From Rugalucina vietnamica (taxonomy: Eukaryota; Mollusca; Bivalvia; Lucinida; Lucinidae), in NCBI GenBank assembly GCA_964017185.1, contig OZ024874.1, positions 51,612,856 to 51,676,855 of the forward strand: 64,000 bases of DNA. Direction: 5' to 3'. The position numbers were made by a program, and so were the translations under genes. Shown one piece after another: positions 31,917 to 42,165 of this stretch (position 1 is the stretch's first letter; each line of letters opens with the position of its first letter). Below the pieces are notes generated by a model that was given only the letters and a program-made list of their open reading frames with translations, was not told the DNA's origin and ran no database searches.

Positions 31917-32970
31917 TTAAAGAACACAATAAATTATGAGGTTGTCTATAACTAAAATTGATTTTATCACTTTGCTCTTCTCAAGTATACGTCTATTTTG
32001 ATTGATGATTCCAAACAATTCTGGATTAAACGTTGTCACAAACGGAATATTTCTTTGTTGTTTTTTTTCTGTTACATTCCTCAATTCTTTTTTCGTCTTC
32101 TGGAGAGCTTTGCCGATGCCATCCTGAATAACTTGAGTAGCATCAGGAAAACATGTCCATGAAAAGTATACCCCCTTGAACCCCACTTTTATAAAGAAAA
32201 ACTGGGGTTTGCAGGGGTATACCTATTCTTCTTATTTTTGCTCCAAAACATAGATTGTGGGTACTCGTTAGAACCGCCTCGGCGGTTCTAACGTGTACTC
32301 ACAATCTATGTTTTGAGCAAAAATAAGAAAAATATTGAAAAATTCCTACTGAAACTTTCATTTTTTACAACTTTAAAAATCTCTGTATATTGTACATGTT
32401 TTCGTAATGAGTAATGGGTATGTCCGTTCTATCAAATCATGTTTTAGTTCTTCCATCCTTTTCATCAGTTGATCATTTTCGGATACTATAGATATTATTG
32501 CCAAACAGTAAGAAACATTGCTTTAATGTGTCGAGGATGGCAAGAAGTTTAGAGGAGATACTGTTTACTGTCTGTCTGTTTGAAATAAATATCCGCTTCA
32601 ATTTTGGTCTCTTTTTTCATGACCATAATATCGAGAAATGGTAATGCAGTGCCACTATATTCCACAGTGAATTTTAATGAGAGATGGAGGGAATTGAGGA
32701 TGGTGTGTATTTTATCTAGTTCATTTTATTTTCCGCAAAAATAAATAACTAAATAAATAAATAAATAAAAAAAAAAATAAATAAATAAACAATCGTCCAA
32801 GTATCTTTTCCACATTTTTTTCGAAGTATGCTTTGAAATGTTCGTCGTTTTCTGCAATTTTGGTATAAAGTTTGTCTTATAAATAACCAGGAACAAGTGT
32901 TGCGTATGTAGGGGCAAACTTAGTACCCATTGCAGTTCCTTTAGAAGTTTGATTGTAATAAGCCCCATTG
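31917..32970 (-). pseudogene. Penelope-like element reverse transcriptase, degenerate
   Basis: On the minus strand, in several frames, are KGTAMGTKFAPTYATLVPGYL (32870-32945), a YLDDC catalytic motif (near 32790-32820), LNSLHLSLKFTVEYSG then LPFLDIMVMKKETKIEAD and KQTDSKQYLL (about 32560-32720), and after a MITE insertion NIPFVTTFNPELFGIINQ (about 31960-32060). This order (palm, FLD motif, thumb) is that of Penelope-like retroelements. Stops, frameshifts, a TAAA-repeat expansion at 32745-32790 and the MITE C insertion at 32144-32408 inactivate it. No GIY-YIG domain is seen downstream. Confidence 0.85.
32144..32408. mobile_element. MITE C, full copy with central hairpin
   Basis: It runs from GGAAAACATGTCCATG to CATGTTTTCGTAATG. 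The centre (about 32228-32325) is a near-perfect hairpin: AACATAGATTGTGGGTACTC, GTTAGAACCGCC, then GGCGGTTCTAAC, GTGTACTCACAATCTATGTT. It sits inside the Penelope-like pseudogene. Confidence 0.9.
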
Positions 32971-33195
32971 AAAAAGAAAGTTATTTTTAGGATAAAATTT
33001 ATTCCTTTTTTGATAAATTCTTAATCACATTCAACACTAGAATATAACTGAATATTACTGCCAAACAAAGCTCACTCTATTTCGCCGGAAACTCTTAATA
33101 CCCATAAAAATGGTTACTAAAATCTTCGCAGTGTAAATTAACCTTCCAGGCTAAGCCAGGGTAAATAAATAAAACATAACAAAACAATAACTCAC

Positions 33196-33265
33196 CTGAA
33201 TATAAATCTGCCGTAATTAGTATAACTGAACATATTAAAATCCATGGCATTAATGTCCAAGCCAT
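33196..33265 (-). CDS. Signal-peptide exon, paralogue beta
   Basis: The reading MAWTLMPWILICSVILITAD ending at LYS is a short n-region, a hydrophobic core and a small-residue end, typical of a secretory signal. It stops at a consensus donor TTCAG|GTGAGT (33196/33195). It is 70 nt long, phase 1. A second in-frame ATG lies 15 nt upstream (33278-33280). Equivalent exons at 47259-47328 and 55838-55907 keep length, phase, donor and mostly conservative residues. Later exons were not found. It looks like the first exon of a small tandem family of secreted or membrane proteins; function unknown. Confidence 0.55.
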
Positions 33266-33392
33266 ATTATGAGTACCCATTGTAAAAAATAATACTATCT
33301 TTTTCCTGGTCTAGAGTTCTTCCGAATATGATTATTTCTCACAGTTTCATATATGATACTAAAATAATTTTCAATATCGAGGATATTCTTAA

Positions 33393-33613
33393 CTCATATA
33401 AGCCTGGCGTCCTTTTTGTGGGATATTGGCAAACAGAATAGCCCCAGATGTGACACCGCAAAACGCGGCGTCCCATCTTGGGCTATTCTGTTTGCTTAGA
33501 GAATTTTCATCGAAAAATGAGATAAAAAATAAAAATCACTCCTAACACCCCTAAAAATGAAAATGGAATCATTCAAATGATAATGATGGGAGAAACCATT
33601 CGTCAAATATGGG
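33393..33613. mobile_element. piggyBac-like MITE D, copy 1
   Basis: CTCATATAAGCC at the left and ATATGGG at the right are flanked by TTAA (33389-33392, 33614-33617). The paralogous empty site at 56035-56060 reads ATATTCTTAACAGCAGTTC. Internal hairpin CCCCAGATG...CATCTTGGG near 33443-33483. Confidence 0.92.
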
Positions 33614-33764
33614 TTAACAGCAATTCATTTAAAGTAACGCTGTCTCCAATGTCCAATGATAGTTCCAGGAAACAATATCTGTTGACAGTTAAGTAAAATT
33701 GTAATTTCAAACCCAAGCACGTGCATCGATCTCGCATTATGGAGAGCAATATATTCAATTGTCG

Positions 33765-34128
33765 TAGTATTTTTTTTTTTTCTGTCTTATCCTGCTGCAG
33801 AATATTTTAGGATGTTGAGGCATGACAAATGTTGCCGTCTTATACTTCAGCTTTCATTCCTTACCTTCTTTAGACATTTTGAAGGCGGTAATAGTTGGCA
33901 CATACATACCTGTACAAATGCAATTTTACATGTATGGTCAGTGAGTGTGACGTCATACATAGACATAGACATGATGTTGAAATATAGATCTATAATATTT
34001 TTAAATTATGCTTACTGTGTATAAAATTAAGTCACTCTACAGACATAGTAAGATAGCAATTATTGAAATGGCGATGTTTTTAACGCTTAAAATTGTAATA
34101 TGGGCCACTTGTATATGTTCCGTTGTAC
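33765..34128. other. No recognisable feature
   Basis: Spacer before the miniature LTR element, with a T-run at 33770-33781. No domain in the short frames. Confidence 0.35.
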
Positions 34129-34133
34129 ACCCT

Positions 34134-34388
34134 TGTTATGTCCCATCGCACCACTCATTCATTCGAGATCACATGATGCGTAGCTTCTATAAATAGCACA
34201 GCTATTCGATACAATGTATCATATATGTACAATCTCTGACATGCTGCGTCAGGGAGTCGACTCTTTGGCTCAGTGGTTAGAGCATTGGATTTCTACCCCG
34301 GCGGTACGGGTTCGAATCCCATCTGGGACGTGGGATTTTTTTCAAACTATGCATCATTTCTTAGTTACGAATTTTCATATTCGTAATA
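34134..34388 (+). repeat. 5' LTR of the miniature element
   Basis: Starts TGTTATGTCCCATCGCACC and ends TTCGTAATA. Contains TATAAATA at 34188-34195 and the tRNA-like unit at 34259-34330. Confidence 0.95.
34259..34330 (+). ncRNA. tRNA-like Pol III unit within the 5' LTR
   Basis: The A box TGGCTCAGTGG (34266-34276) and B box GGTTCGAATCC (34309-34319) match consensus. A cloverleaf can be drawn: a perfect 4-bp D stem (GCTC/GAGC), an anticodon stem TTGGA/CCCGG with wobbles and one mismatch, loop TTTCTAC (anticodon position TCT, Arg-like), and a T stem ACGGG/CCCAT with one mismatch. The acceptor stem is weak, so it is tRNA-derived rather than a functional tRNA. A seven-T terminator follows at 34336-34342. 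Confidence 0.8.
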
Positions 34389-34406
34389 TGGGGGCTCGTC
34401 CGGGAT
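34389..34406 (+). promoter_or_regulatory. Primer binding site for tRNA-Pro
   Basis: TGGGGGCTCGTCCGGGAT is the exact complement of the conserved 3' end of tRNA-Pro with CCA, the same site used by gammaretroviruses. It starts directly after the 5' LTR. Confidence 0.95.
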
Positions 34407-34483
34407 AAGGACCATTTGAGTCATTTAGTCATTATCATGACATTCTCGTAATCATAAATGATTACTTTCTCGAAATGGGGGTG

Positions 34484-34738
34484 TGTTATGTCCCATTGCA
34501 CCACTCATTCATTCGAGATCACATGATGCGTAGCTTCTATAAATAGCACAGCTATTCGATACAATGTATCATATATGTACAATCTCTGACATACTGCGTC
34601 AGGGAGTCGACTCTTTGGATCAGTGGTTAGAGCATTGGATTTCTATCCCGGCGGTACGGGTTCGAATCCCATCTGGGACGTGGGATTTTTTTCAAACTAT
34701 GCATCATTTCTTAGTTACGAATTTTCATATTCGTAAGA
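34484..34738 (+). repeat. 3' LTR of the miniature element
   Basis: 255 bp, ends TTCGTAAGA. Its tRNA-like unit (34609-34680) has the A box changed to TGGATCAGTGG, while the B box and the T7 run (34686-34692) are intact. Confidence 0.95.
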
Positions 34739-35027
34739 ACCCTGGGTGTTGTAGCAGCGAAATTTCATTACCACTGATCGATTGCAGTTTTGTGAGCCAT
34801 TGAAAATGACATTTCAAATGCACTTTTGTAACAGATAGTTAGTGTGCAGAAACTGTGCGAATGGACACATAACCAATTATCTGACAGTGAATATTTGCTA
34901 AATATGTTCGGTAGCGAACTAATGATTAAACATACCATTGATTTGTTAAGCCAACAACAAACACTTTTGATTATCAGTTCGGCATGGATGTATTGAGTTG
35001 CGTCAGCGTCGCGTTTCCGCCGCTATC

Positions 35028-35279
35028 AGAAAAACATGTCCGTGTCATGTATACCCCCTTGAACCCCACTTTTATATAGTGAAACTGGGGTGTACAGGGG
35101 TAAACCTATTTTTCTTATGTTTGATACAAACCATAGATTGTGGGTACTCGTTAGAAACGTGTACCCACAATCAATGTTTTGAGCAAAAATATTAAAAATA
35201 TCAAAATTTTTCAAATGAATTTTTCAATTTATTTTCTGAAACAAATCTTTGTCTATTGCATCGGCACGCTTTCGTAATA
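35028..35279. mobile_element. MITE C, copy
   Basis: GAAAAACATGTCCGTGTCATG to GCACGCTTTCGTAAT. The central hairpin is shortened to GGGTACTCGTTAGAAACGTGTACCC. Confidence 0.85.
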
Positions 35280-35489
35280 GTTTCCGACGATTTCACTGGT
35301 ATGGACACTTCCGTAAGCTATTGCAATGTTCTGAACAATAGGAACGCCCGGACATTTCGCGAACCAATTGAATAGATGATGCCATGCCACCACACAAGTT
35401 GTCTTTGCAGATTCAAATTTTCAGTTTGTGCTCATTTGTGTTGTTGTCATTGGTTGTCATTTGGTTTGAAAACCCCAAATGCAAAGTTA

Positions 35490-38140
35490 GTTAGCTCTTC
35501 GGTCCTCGTGGTGAATCTCTAACTAGCCAATGAATCAGCAAGGACAAACAATTAAATCATGATAAACATCCCGATGAATCAAAAACGAGGACTACAGATT
35601 CAGTGAGCTGCCCGAGATGGAGATCCCTGGGTGCCGAATAACCTACTGAAACCCGGAACAAAAGAAAAACACCAGTTGAACCCCGGAGAAAAAATTCCCA
35701 CTCCAAAAACCGAGGTAGGAAAAACCAAACTAACAATCAGGTACTAATACTAAGAAAACATGAAGCAAAAGGAGTGAGCAGCTATTTTCCCAACAGGTGG
35801 CCATTAAGTCACCCACACTTAACTAAAAATATGAAAACAAACATAAGCACAAAAATTCATCACCAAGACATAAACAATAAGAACCACCGCAGAAGTATCG
35901 CATTGGAACAATCAGTAATATAAAATTACTGGCGGGCTTAAATCGATTTTACATGCGCCTAACCTAATCCACAGCTTCTGTAGTGGTTCACAACATTTAG
36001 TAACATGTACGAGGGAAAATCCAAAATAACGTGAACTTTTGCTGTAGCGTCAACATACGTAGATAAAGTTTAGAAAAAATGCCTATGGCGATAAATCAGA
36101 ACATTCGTATATCAAGATAAGATGAAACAATTACGTATCACAAACACACTGCGCCATTTTAAACCATGGTGACGCATAGGCGGCGCACGCGAATTTTCGG
36201 TCGTGTCCTGTGTAATACATGTCTCGATGAAATGTAAAATAGGCATGCGAATCGCGCCAAACTTAGTCCAGTCAAAGCTTGGTGTTTAGATAATGCTTAG
36301 CATCAGTTTCAACAAATTTGAGTCATGCGTTTTTGAAATACTAATAACAAGTGTGCGCGTTTCAACCTGCATTTAACGATAAAAACGTTGTCGCCACACA
36401 AAGCTTAAATCTTTGCGATTACTAAACTAGCCGCGAATTTTTAAAGCGCCAACACAAAGACCGAAAATAACTAAATGACAAAAAATAAGAACATTCAATG
36501 TATAAATTAGTTGTGTAAAATATTCCCCTTGTGATTCTGACGATAAAATAGCATAACAAAGATGGAAAAAGAAACAAAAATAACGCGCGTCACTGGTGAC
36601 GTAAATGCGTAATGCGCAGACCGCATGCAGAAGGCTGATGATGAGGCAATTTTGAAGCAATTTAAAGTTAGAATTTGTTTCGAGTTTTGGATACTGACGG
36701 AAAAGTACAAAGCACAATTAGTAAAAATTCTTTTATCTATGGTACACGTTGAATAGATGGCCACAAGTTCAATTCAAAATGAATAAAAACGCCAACGACG
36801 TTACGAAATCAAAGCTGACGTGCGCCAGGTAGACCATGACGACATTTTTGTTTTGACTGTAGATTTTTAACGGGTAGTTATTTTTGCCTGATATTTTGCC
36901 ACGGTATTATTGACACATTCCTATTTATGTTCATGCTATTTTCTAAGCATTAGATTGAGCTGTATAGAAGCTACAGCAAAAGTCTACGTTATTTTGGATA
37001 ATCCCCCGTAGTTGTTCGGTCCTCGTGGTGAATCTCTAACTAGTCAATGAATCACCAAGGACAAAGAAATAAGTCACGAAAACCACCATGATGAATCAAA
37101 AACGAGGACTCTCAGATTCAGTAAAAAGGTACAAGTAGGCAAAGATCAGGAAAAGGCGCAATCAGAAAAAGATTCCCACTCCAATAACCGAGTTGGGGAA
37201 AAAACAAACTGACAATCAGGTACTTATACCATGAAACAAATCGTAAGCCGAATGAGCAGCTATTTTCCAAATAGGCGGCCACTCAGTTACCTTAACTTAA
37301 CTAAAAATATGAAAACATACATAAGGCGCCAACAGCACAAAAAATTTTAAACACCAAGACATATACAAAAAGAACCACCACAGAAGTATCGCCTTGGAAC
37401 GATCAGTAACACAAAAATACTGGCGGGCTTAAACCGGTTTTACATGGCCATAACCCTCACCCTCAGCTTCTGCAGTGGTTCATAACATTTAGTTAGTTCT
37501 TCGGTCCTCGTGGTGAATCTCTAACTAGTCAATGAATCATCAAGAACAAACAAATAAATCAGGATAAACATCCTGATGAATCAAAAACCAGGACTCACAG
37601 ATTGACTAAGCTGCCCGACGATGGAGATCCCTGGGCGCCGAATAACCTACTAATTCCGGAGCAAAAGAAAAACACCAGTTGGACCCCGGTGGGGTCCAAG
37701 ACAAGAAGCTCTGTTGTCTGTTGTCTGTTGTCAGACCCCGGTGGGGTCCAAGACAACAGACAAGAAGCTCCGGCCCCAACCAACTAAAATGAATGGCTTT
37801 AAGTCGGGGCCACCATAAGAGTCTGACGCCCGACCCACCGGCGTGCAATTAAAGAAGGCAGCATAGTTATCAACCATGATTGGGTTAAAAACTAAGCATG
37901 CAGACTGTCGCATAACATTCAAGTTATAACCTATACGTCTGTAACGTGTTATGATTTTTCTGAACTGAAAAGAAAAATCATTAATTCCTATAAATTTTTT
38001 TAAATTTGTAAACCAAGTCACCATAAAATTCAGGTTCCGAAAGGCCCTCACTTACAAGCGTCTTTAACCCAACATTATGTTTGGAAATCAATTCATAGTA
38101 AGCTGCCTGACGATGGAGATCCATGGGCGCCAAATAACTT
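35490..38140 (-). mobile_element. Tandem array of retroelement V with a C-terminal ORF remnant
   Basis: On the minus strand, 38130-37731 encodes the C-terminal end of a reverse transcriptase (NDFSFQF, TRYRRIGYNLNVMRQSAC, YAAFFNCTPVGRASDS) that matches the copy at 61571-62272. It is followed by repeated 3' units near 37850-37500, 37500-37011 and 36000-35490. Each unit has the order TTCACCACGAGGACC, AACATTTAG or its complement, CACTTACGGC-like, and CTACTTGTACC in its own orientation. Such head-to-tail units are typical of pseudo-LTR arrangements in Penelope-like elements; assignment to that group is inference. A 999-bp DNA element sits in one unit. Confidence 0.75.
36010..37008. mobile_element. 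Mariner-like non-autonomous element P
   Basis: The termini CGAGGGAAAATCCAAAATAA and TTATTTTGGATAATCCCCCG are flanked by TA (36008-36009, 37009-37010) and extend as an inverted repeat to GCTGTAGC/GCTACAGC. The ACGAGGG start is mariner-like. The overlapping minus-strand frames at 36427-36764 have no transposase motif. Confidence 0.88.
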
Positions 38141-38721
38141 ACTGAGTAGAAAACTTGAACAAATGACACAGATTATACGTCCCTCATGAACACGCGGAAG
38201 AATTCATCTCATTTTTTGTCCGTTTCTTCCTTGTTCTTCATTATTGTTGAACGGAACACTGTCTATAATTTTGCAATTCGCTGCTCTCTGTAAGCCTTTC
38301 TTCGGCGGATTGAAGATAATACATATAATGAATTGGAAACATGCCTAATACAAACAGGCAGTTTTTGTGTCCCCTAATTGCAAAATGATCGATATGTTTG
38401 CCTTGTTAAGAAAAATCAGATTGCTGTTGGCATAAAAGCAAAGTGTTGACATTTTATAAGGTGTAAGTGTGAGCGAAACACACTGATGCATTATCCGCCT
38501 ATCGATGACTATATAATTTAGTACTTAGACTAAGCTCTGCTCTGATTCCTACAGTGAATCAGGGAAATCATACTCTTACATCTTTACTTACTAATGGTGC
38601 AAAGTGCATCAATGGTTGCTAAGACATGGTGCTGCTCAATTAGAATTGCACCTCGGGTTATTATACGTCAGTGACATTGGTAAATCTTGGTTACGCTGGC
38701 GCCTAATAAATTCGACGAAAT

Positions 38722-40108
38722 GGCTGTGTTTTTTGGTCTCGCCGGGCGTACGCCGGTAGTGCCCCGCAACCGGCGAGACACTCGATTGATTTTGATCACA
38801 TGACCGGTGAACGACGAGCGCGTTTTATTGGGTCAGGTCACGTGACCGGCGGATCAATTCGGCTTAATACCGGCGTACGCCGATCACGCCGAATTTTGAC
38901 CAAGGCGTGGAATAGGCGAAGCGGCGAAGAAAAATGGCCTGGTAAATTTATGAAGTTTATTTTCAGCAATTTGTTGAACTCTTGATTATGTATGGAGTAA
39001 ACATTGTTGCCCAACTAATCTTCATGTCTCAGTATATGATAAATGACCATTCCTGTGCTTTGAAACACTTACTGAAACTGATTAGACCTTGTTTTATTTT
39101 TTGTCTCAACAAGATATCGCTTTTTCAAAAAGTGTTAATGTCTGGAAATGAGATAAAACGTATTAAAAGTCGTTTCAATTTAGTTTAAGTTTGGCTGTTT
39201 TAGCCAGTTTGTTTCATTTAATGGGTAGAAACTTAATAGGCAGATGAGTTATATTTTATGTTGGCTGTCCTTGCCACAGGGTTATGCACAAAAATATGTA
39301 TGAAAGTAACCAATTATATAACAGATCTCAGGTGAGCGTCTACACGACCATTGGTCCTAGCCTCTGGTTATTTTTCAGGGAAATTTGCTGATAAACACTC
39401 ATGTCACTTTTACGTCAAACTGAACAGTGTGACCATTGTCGATTACAGCAAATCATTGTCGTACTAGAAAATTAATTGTTATCACAAATATATTCTAAAA
39501 TCAACCACTTTGGGCAAAACATCAAAGTTAAAGGGGATACGCCGTTTTTAAGGTTCAGTTTACAGTATTTGTAATGATTTTTAATATTTCTTATACTGAA
39601 GCAGTGACGCAGCCGGCCGTGAGCACAGCAGCGATAGGAAGTATCTATCTTCTGATACTGAGTCCATCACCTCAGGTGAACATCGTCCTTTTCAAAAACC
39701 TCTATAAGTTACAGAAACTATAGACATAGACATAGGAACTATATTTAACGTCGAATATGATTAACATTACAACATAAGCCCAGTAGGGCTTTTATTTCGA
39801 CATTGTCACAAACATATGTAAAATAATTAAAAGTAACAGAATATATCACAGCATGCACATGTATATAAACACGATTATTTACAAGATGAATCACAGAAAC
39901 TATCGTTGCTATACATGTACTGGCTGTTATGGTGATGAGGGTCGCCGTTTTCTTTATTCGCCGGTGGCATTCTTTTCACTCCGAATACGGCGTTTAACCG
40001 GTCACGTGATCGGCTTAAACCGGCGTAGGCCGGTACAAAATCGCCCGGCGTGAAGGAGGCGCCGGCGAGACAGCGGCGTACGCCGTTTTGGTGCCAAAAA
40101 ACACAGCC
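38722..40108. mobile_element. Foldback transposon H, GGCGTACGCC-rich, AAT duplication
   Basis: The inverted ends GGCTGTGTTTTTTGG and CCAAAAAACACAGCC have AAT on both sides (38719-38721, 40109-40111). Empty relatives in blocks alpha and beta read GACAAAATGTGTCCC (16635, 24545). The arms (38722-38945 and about 39940-40108) are strongly CpG-rich, with words such as GGCGTACGCCG, ACCGGCG and CACGTGACCGG. The AT-rich centre has no transposase. Confidence 0.9.
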
Positions 40109-40191
40109 AATGTGTCCCAGGTGAAAAGATTCCATTAAACATCTGAGCCACATAAAGAAAATGTGTTTCCGCTTGGACAGTTACCATTTCG

Positions 40192-40430
40192 AACGAAAAC
40201 ATGCCCATGCATACAGAGATTGATTAAGCTGAAAAACAAAAACAAAAGCAAAACAAATTATCGTTCATTTATATTTTTCTATTTTTGCTCAAAACATAAC
40301 AACCAGGCGGTTCTAACGTGTACCCACAATTTATGTTTTGAAGCAAAAATAAGATAAATAGGTATTCCCCTGTTATCTGTTACCGTCCAGTTTTACTACA
40401 TTAAAGTAAGGTTTAAGGGGTCTTATGAAG
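40192..40430. mobile_element. MITE C, copy
   Basis: CGAACGAAAACATGCCCATGC at the left, then CAAAACATAACAACCAGGCGGTTCTAACGTGTACCC and GGTATTCCCCTGTTATCTGT. The right end is eroded. Confidence 0.75.
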
Positions 40431-41640
40431 GGTTTCGCCATCTGTGGACTGGTTTTGTTTCAACTTATATTTTTGAATAACAACAAATATTTTAAGCCAT
40501 TCAGATCTGCATGGAGGCGAACTTACGCTTGAAAGTACCTTTTTAGGCACAAATCATCGTGTGGCATCAGTTAAGAACTTCCAGATAATCTGGAGAGGTG
40601 GTAAAAACGCTATGTTGTTTTGTTACGACGATTCAAAATAAATCATATTGTTCAACCTTTTTAAAAAATTAAAAACCTAAATTTCAAAATAGGCCAATTA
40701 AAAACATAAGACTTTCATAAGGTATGAGCTTAGAAAGCCCCACCAGCCTTATACATGTATGCTAAGATACATACAACTGTAGTTATAGGTAATTGTAAGT
40801 AGAAGATAATTACATGTATAAAGGTATACGACAATAAATATCACAAGAACTATATATACTTAGAAAAATAATTGAAGGATATTTGACTTTGATCGGATTT
40901 TTTACATTTAATAAGAAATTAATTATTGTGTAGATAGTTGCAGTCGACAGTTCCATAATACTGCTGTCGAACTGTGTGTTTACTTTTAGTCACACGTCAA
41001 TGGTCCATGTACAGTTCAGTCCCAAATGACATAACCCTCCATACCCAAATTTCGCAAACGTTTGATGATTATAACCCCACTTTCGGAGATTGTTTACCAA
41101 ACGTTTTTGTGTGCAAAATCATGAGTGCCTCTCGTAGTCGAGTTTGATATCAAAATTTCACGCCAGTGTCAATTTATTGCCATCATTTTTGTAATTTTGA
41201 CTGAAGGGTGCCATCTGAGCGCATATATGCAGTCATTGTATCGCATATGTTTTTACTCATGAGTGAAACTGGGTCATGGAAACTTTTCCATGGCCGGTTT
41301 AAAAAGGTAGGCAGTAGACTGAAAAGGATTTCATCAATCTGAATCCAGTAGAAAAAATGACCATGTGACTTTTGGGTTTGAGGGTTGCTACATTTGGCGC
41401 TTTACTGTATTGGAACCAGTGATCTGTGAAACTTTGTTTGCATCTTGATCGATTGCAAACTGGCTGCTCTATCATATTTACAACCTATTTTGGTAAATGG
41501 AATTATATTAATTACAGTGAAATGGAAATAAGTTCAATATCCCTCAATTGTTTTTCTAAGTATACTATACAAGAACTAAACACTATATATTATTCATTGT
41601 TTGTCTCCTGTCTCACATTGTACACTTCTACATGAGTTGC
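40431..41640. other. No recognisable feature
   Basis: AT-rich spacer in block gamma with no domain, RNA gene or repeat boundary visible. Confidence 0.35.
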
Positions 41641-41848
41641 ACAGCTCAATAATGTTCAAGTAAAATGCAAGTCTGTCTGGAAAGTAAAATCATTGATGGC
41701 ATCACGCCATGCTCCAACTAAAGTCATGTTTTTTCTGATTGATAACAATAGCGTGATTTTTCAGAATTATATTATGTAGGAGTATCTGTTTCAAGTACAT
41801 GCTCAGACATAATTTGGTTATATTCCTGGACAGATGCCTACGTATTCA

Positions 41849-42056
41849 TATAAAATATGTCCGCGAAATATTCCCCCCCTTAAATCCCACATATATGGGA
41901 TGAAAATGGGATTTACAGGGGTATATCTATTTTCATATAAAATATGTCCGCGAAATATTCCACCCTTAAATCCCACATTTATACGATGAAAATGGGATTT
42001 ATAGGGGCATATCTATTTTCCTTATCTTTGGTCCAAAACATAGATTGTGCGTACTC

Positions 42057-42092
<36 letters not shown>

Positions 42093-42165
42093 ACTTTTCT
42101 TTTTTTCTCTTTCGTCTGAAAAAAAATCTGTATAAAACATGGGCTAGTTTTCGTTATGCAACTGG
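41849..42165. mobile_element. MITE C, copy with an 87-bp internal tandem duplication and poly-A
   Basis: ATAAAATATGTCCGCGAAAT...ATCTATTTTC is repeated twice (about 41849-41935 and 41936-42022). The rest includes ACATAGATTGTGCGTACTCG and a poly-A tract at 42060-42089 in place of the second hairpin arm. Confidence 0.8.

Larger units (their letters stand above)
19860..33760 (+). repeat. Segmental block, copy beta (expanded by insertions)
   Basis: Collinear with alpha from 19860 to about 29260. It then continues through sequence shared with copies gamma and delta: 29220-29395 matches 44340-44490, 31510-31600 matches 46735-46830, and 33160-33720 matches 47250-47540 and 55830-56150. The block is tandem, and its right end carries a signal-peptide exon on the minus strand. 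Large insertions (20876-24174, about 25756-27806, 27866-28240, 29934-31194) account for its greater length. Confidence 0.75.
34134..34738 (+). mobile_element. Miniature LTR retrotransposon (TRIM) with a tRNA-like unit in each LTR
   Basis: Two 255-bp LTRs (34134-34388 and 34484-34738) flank only 95 bp of internal sequence. The element is bounded by the 5-bp duplication ACCCT (34129-34133, 34739-34743). The internal region starts with an 18-nt primer binding site exactly complementary to a tRNA-Pro 3' end and finishes with the purine tract GAAATGGGGG before the second LTR. The LTRs differ at about five positions, so insertion was not recent but not ancient. It has no coding capacity and must depend on an autonomous partner. 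Each LTR contains a tRNA-like unit with A and B boxes and a T7 terminator, so it may be transcribed by RNA polymerase III as well as from a TATA box. Confidence 0.95.

Noticed and set aside
34259-34330. Functional tRNA-Arg gene
   Set aside because: D and T arms are good but the acceptor stem has several mismatches, and the unit is duplicated with the LTRs.
34214-34803. Paired protein frames (MYHICTISDMLRQGVDSLAQW)
   Set aside because: They lie inside the two LTRs and cross the tRNA-like unit; repetition reflects the LTR pair.
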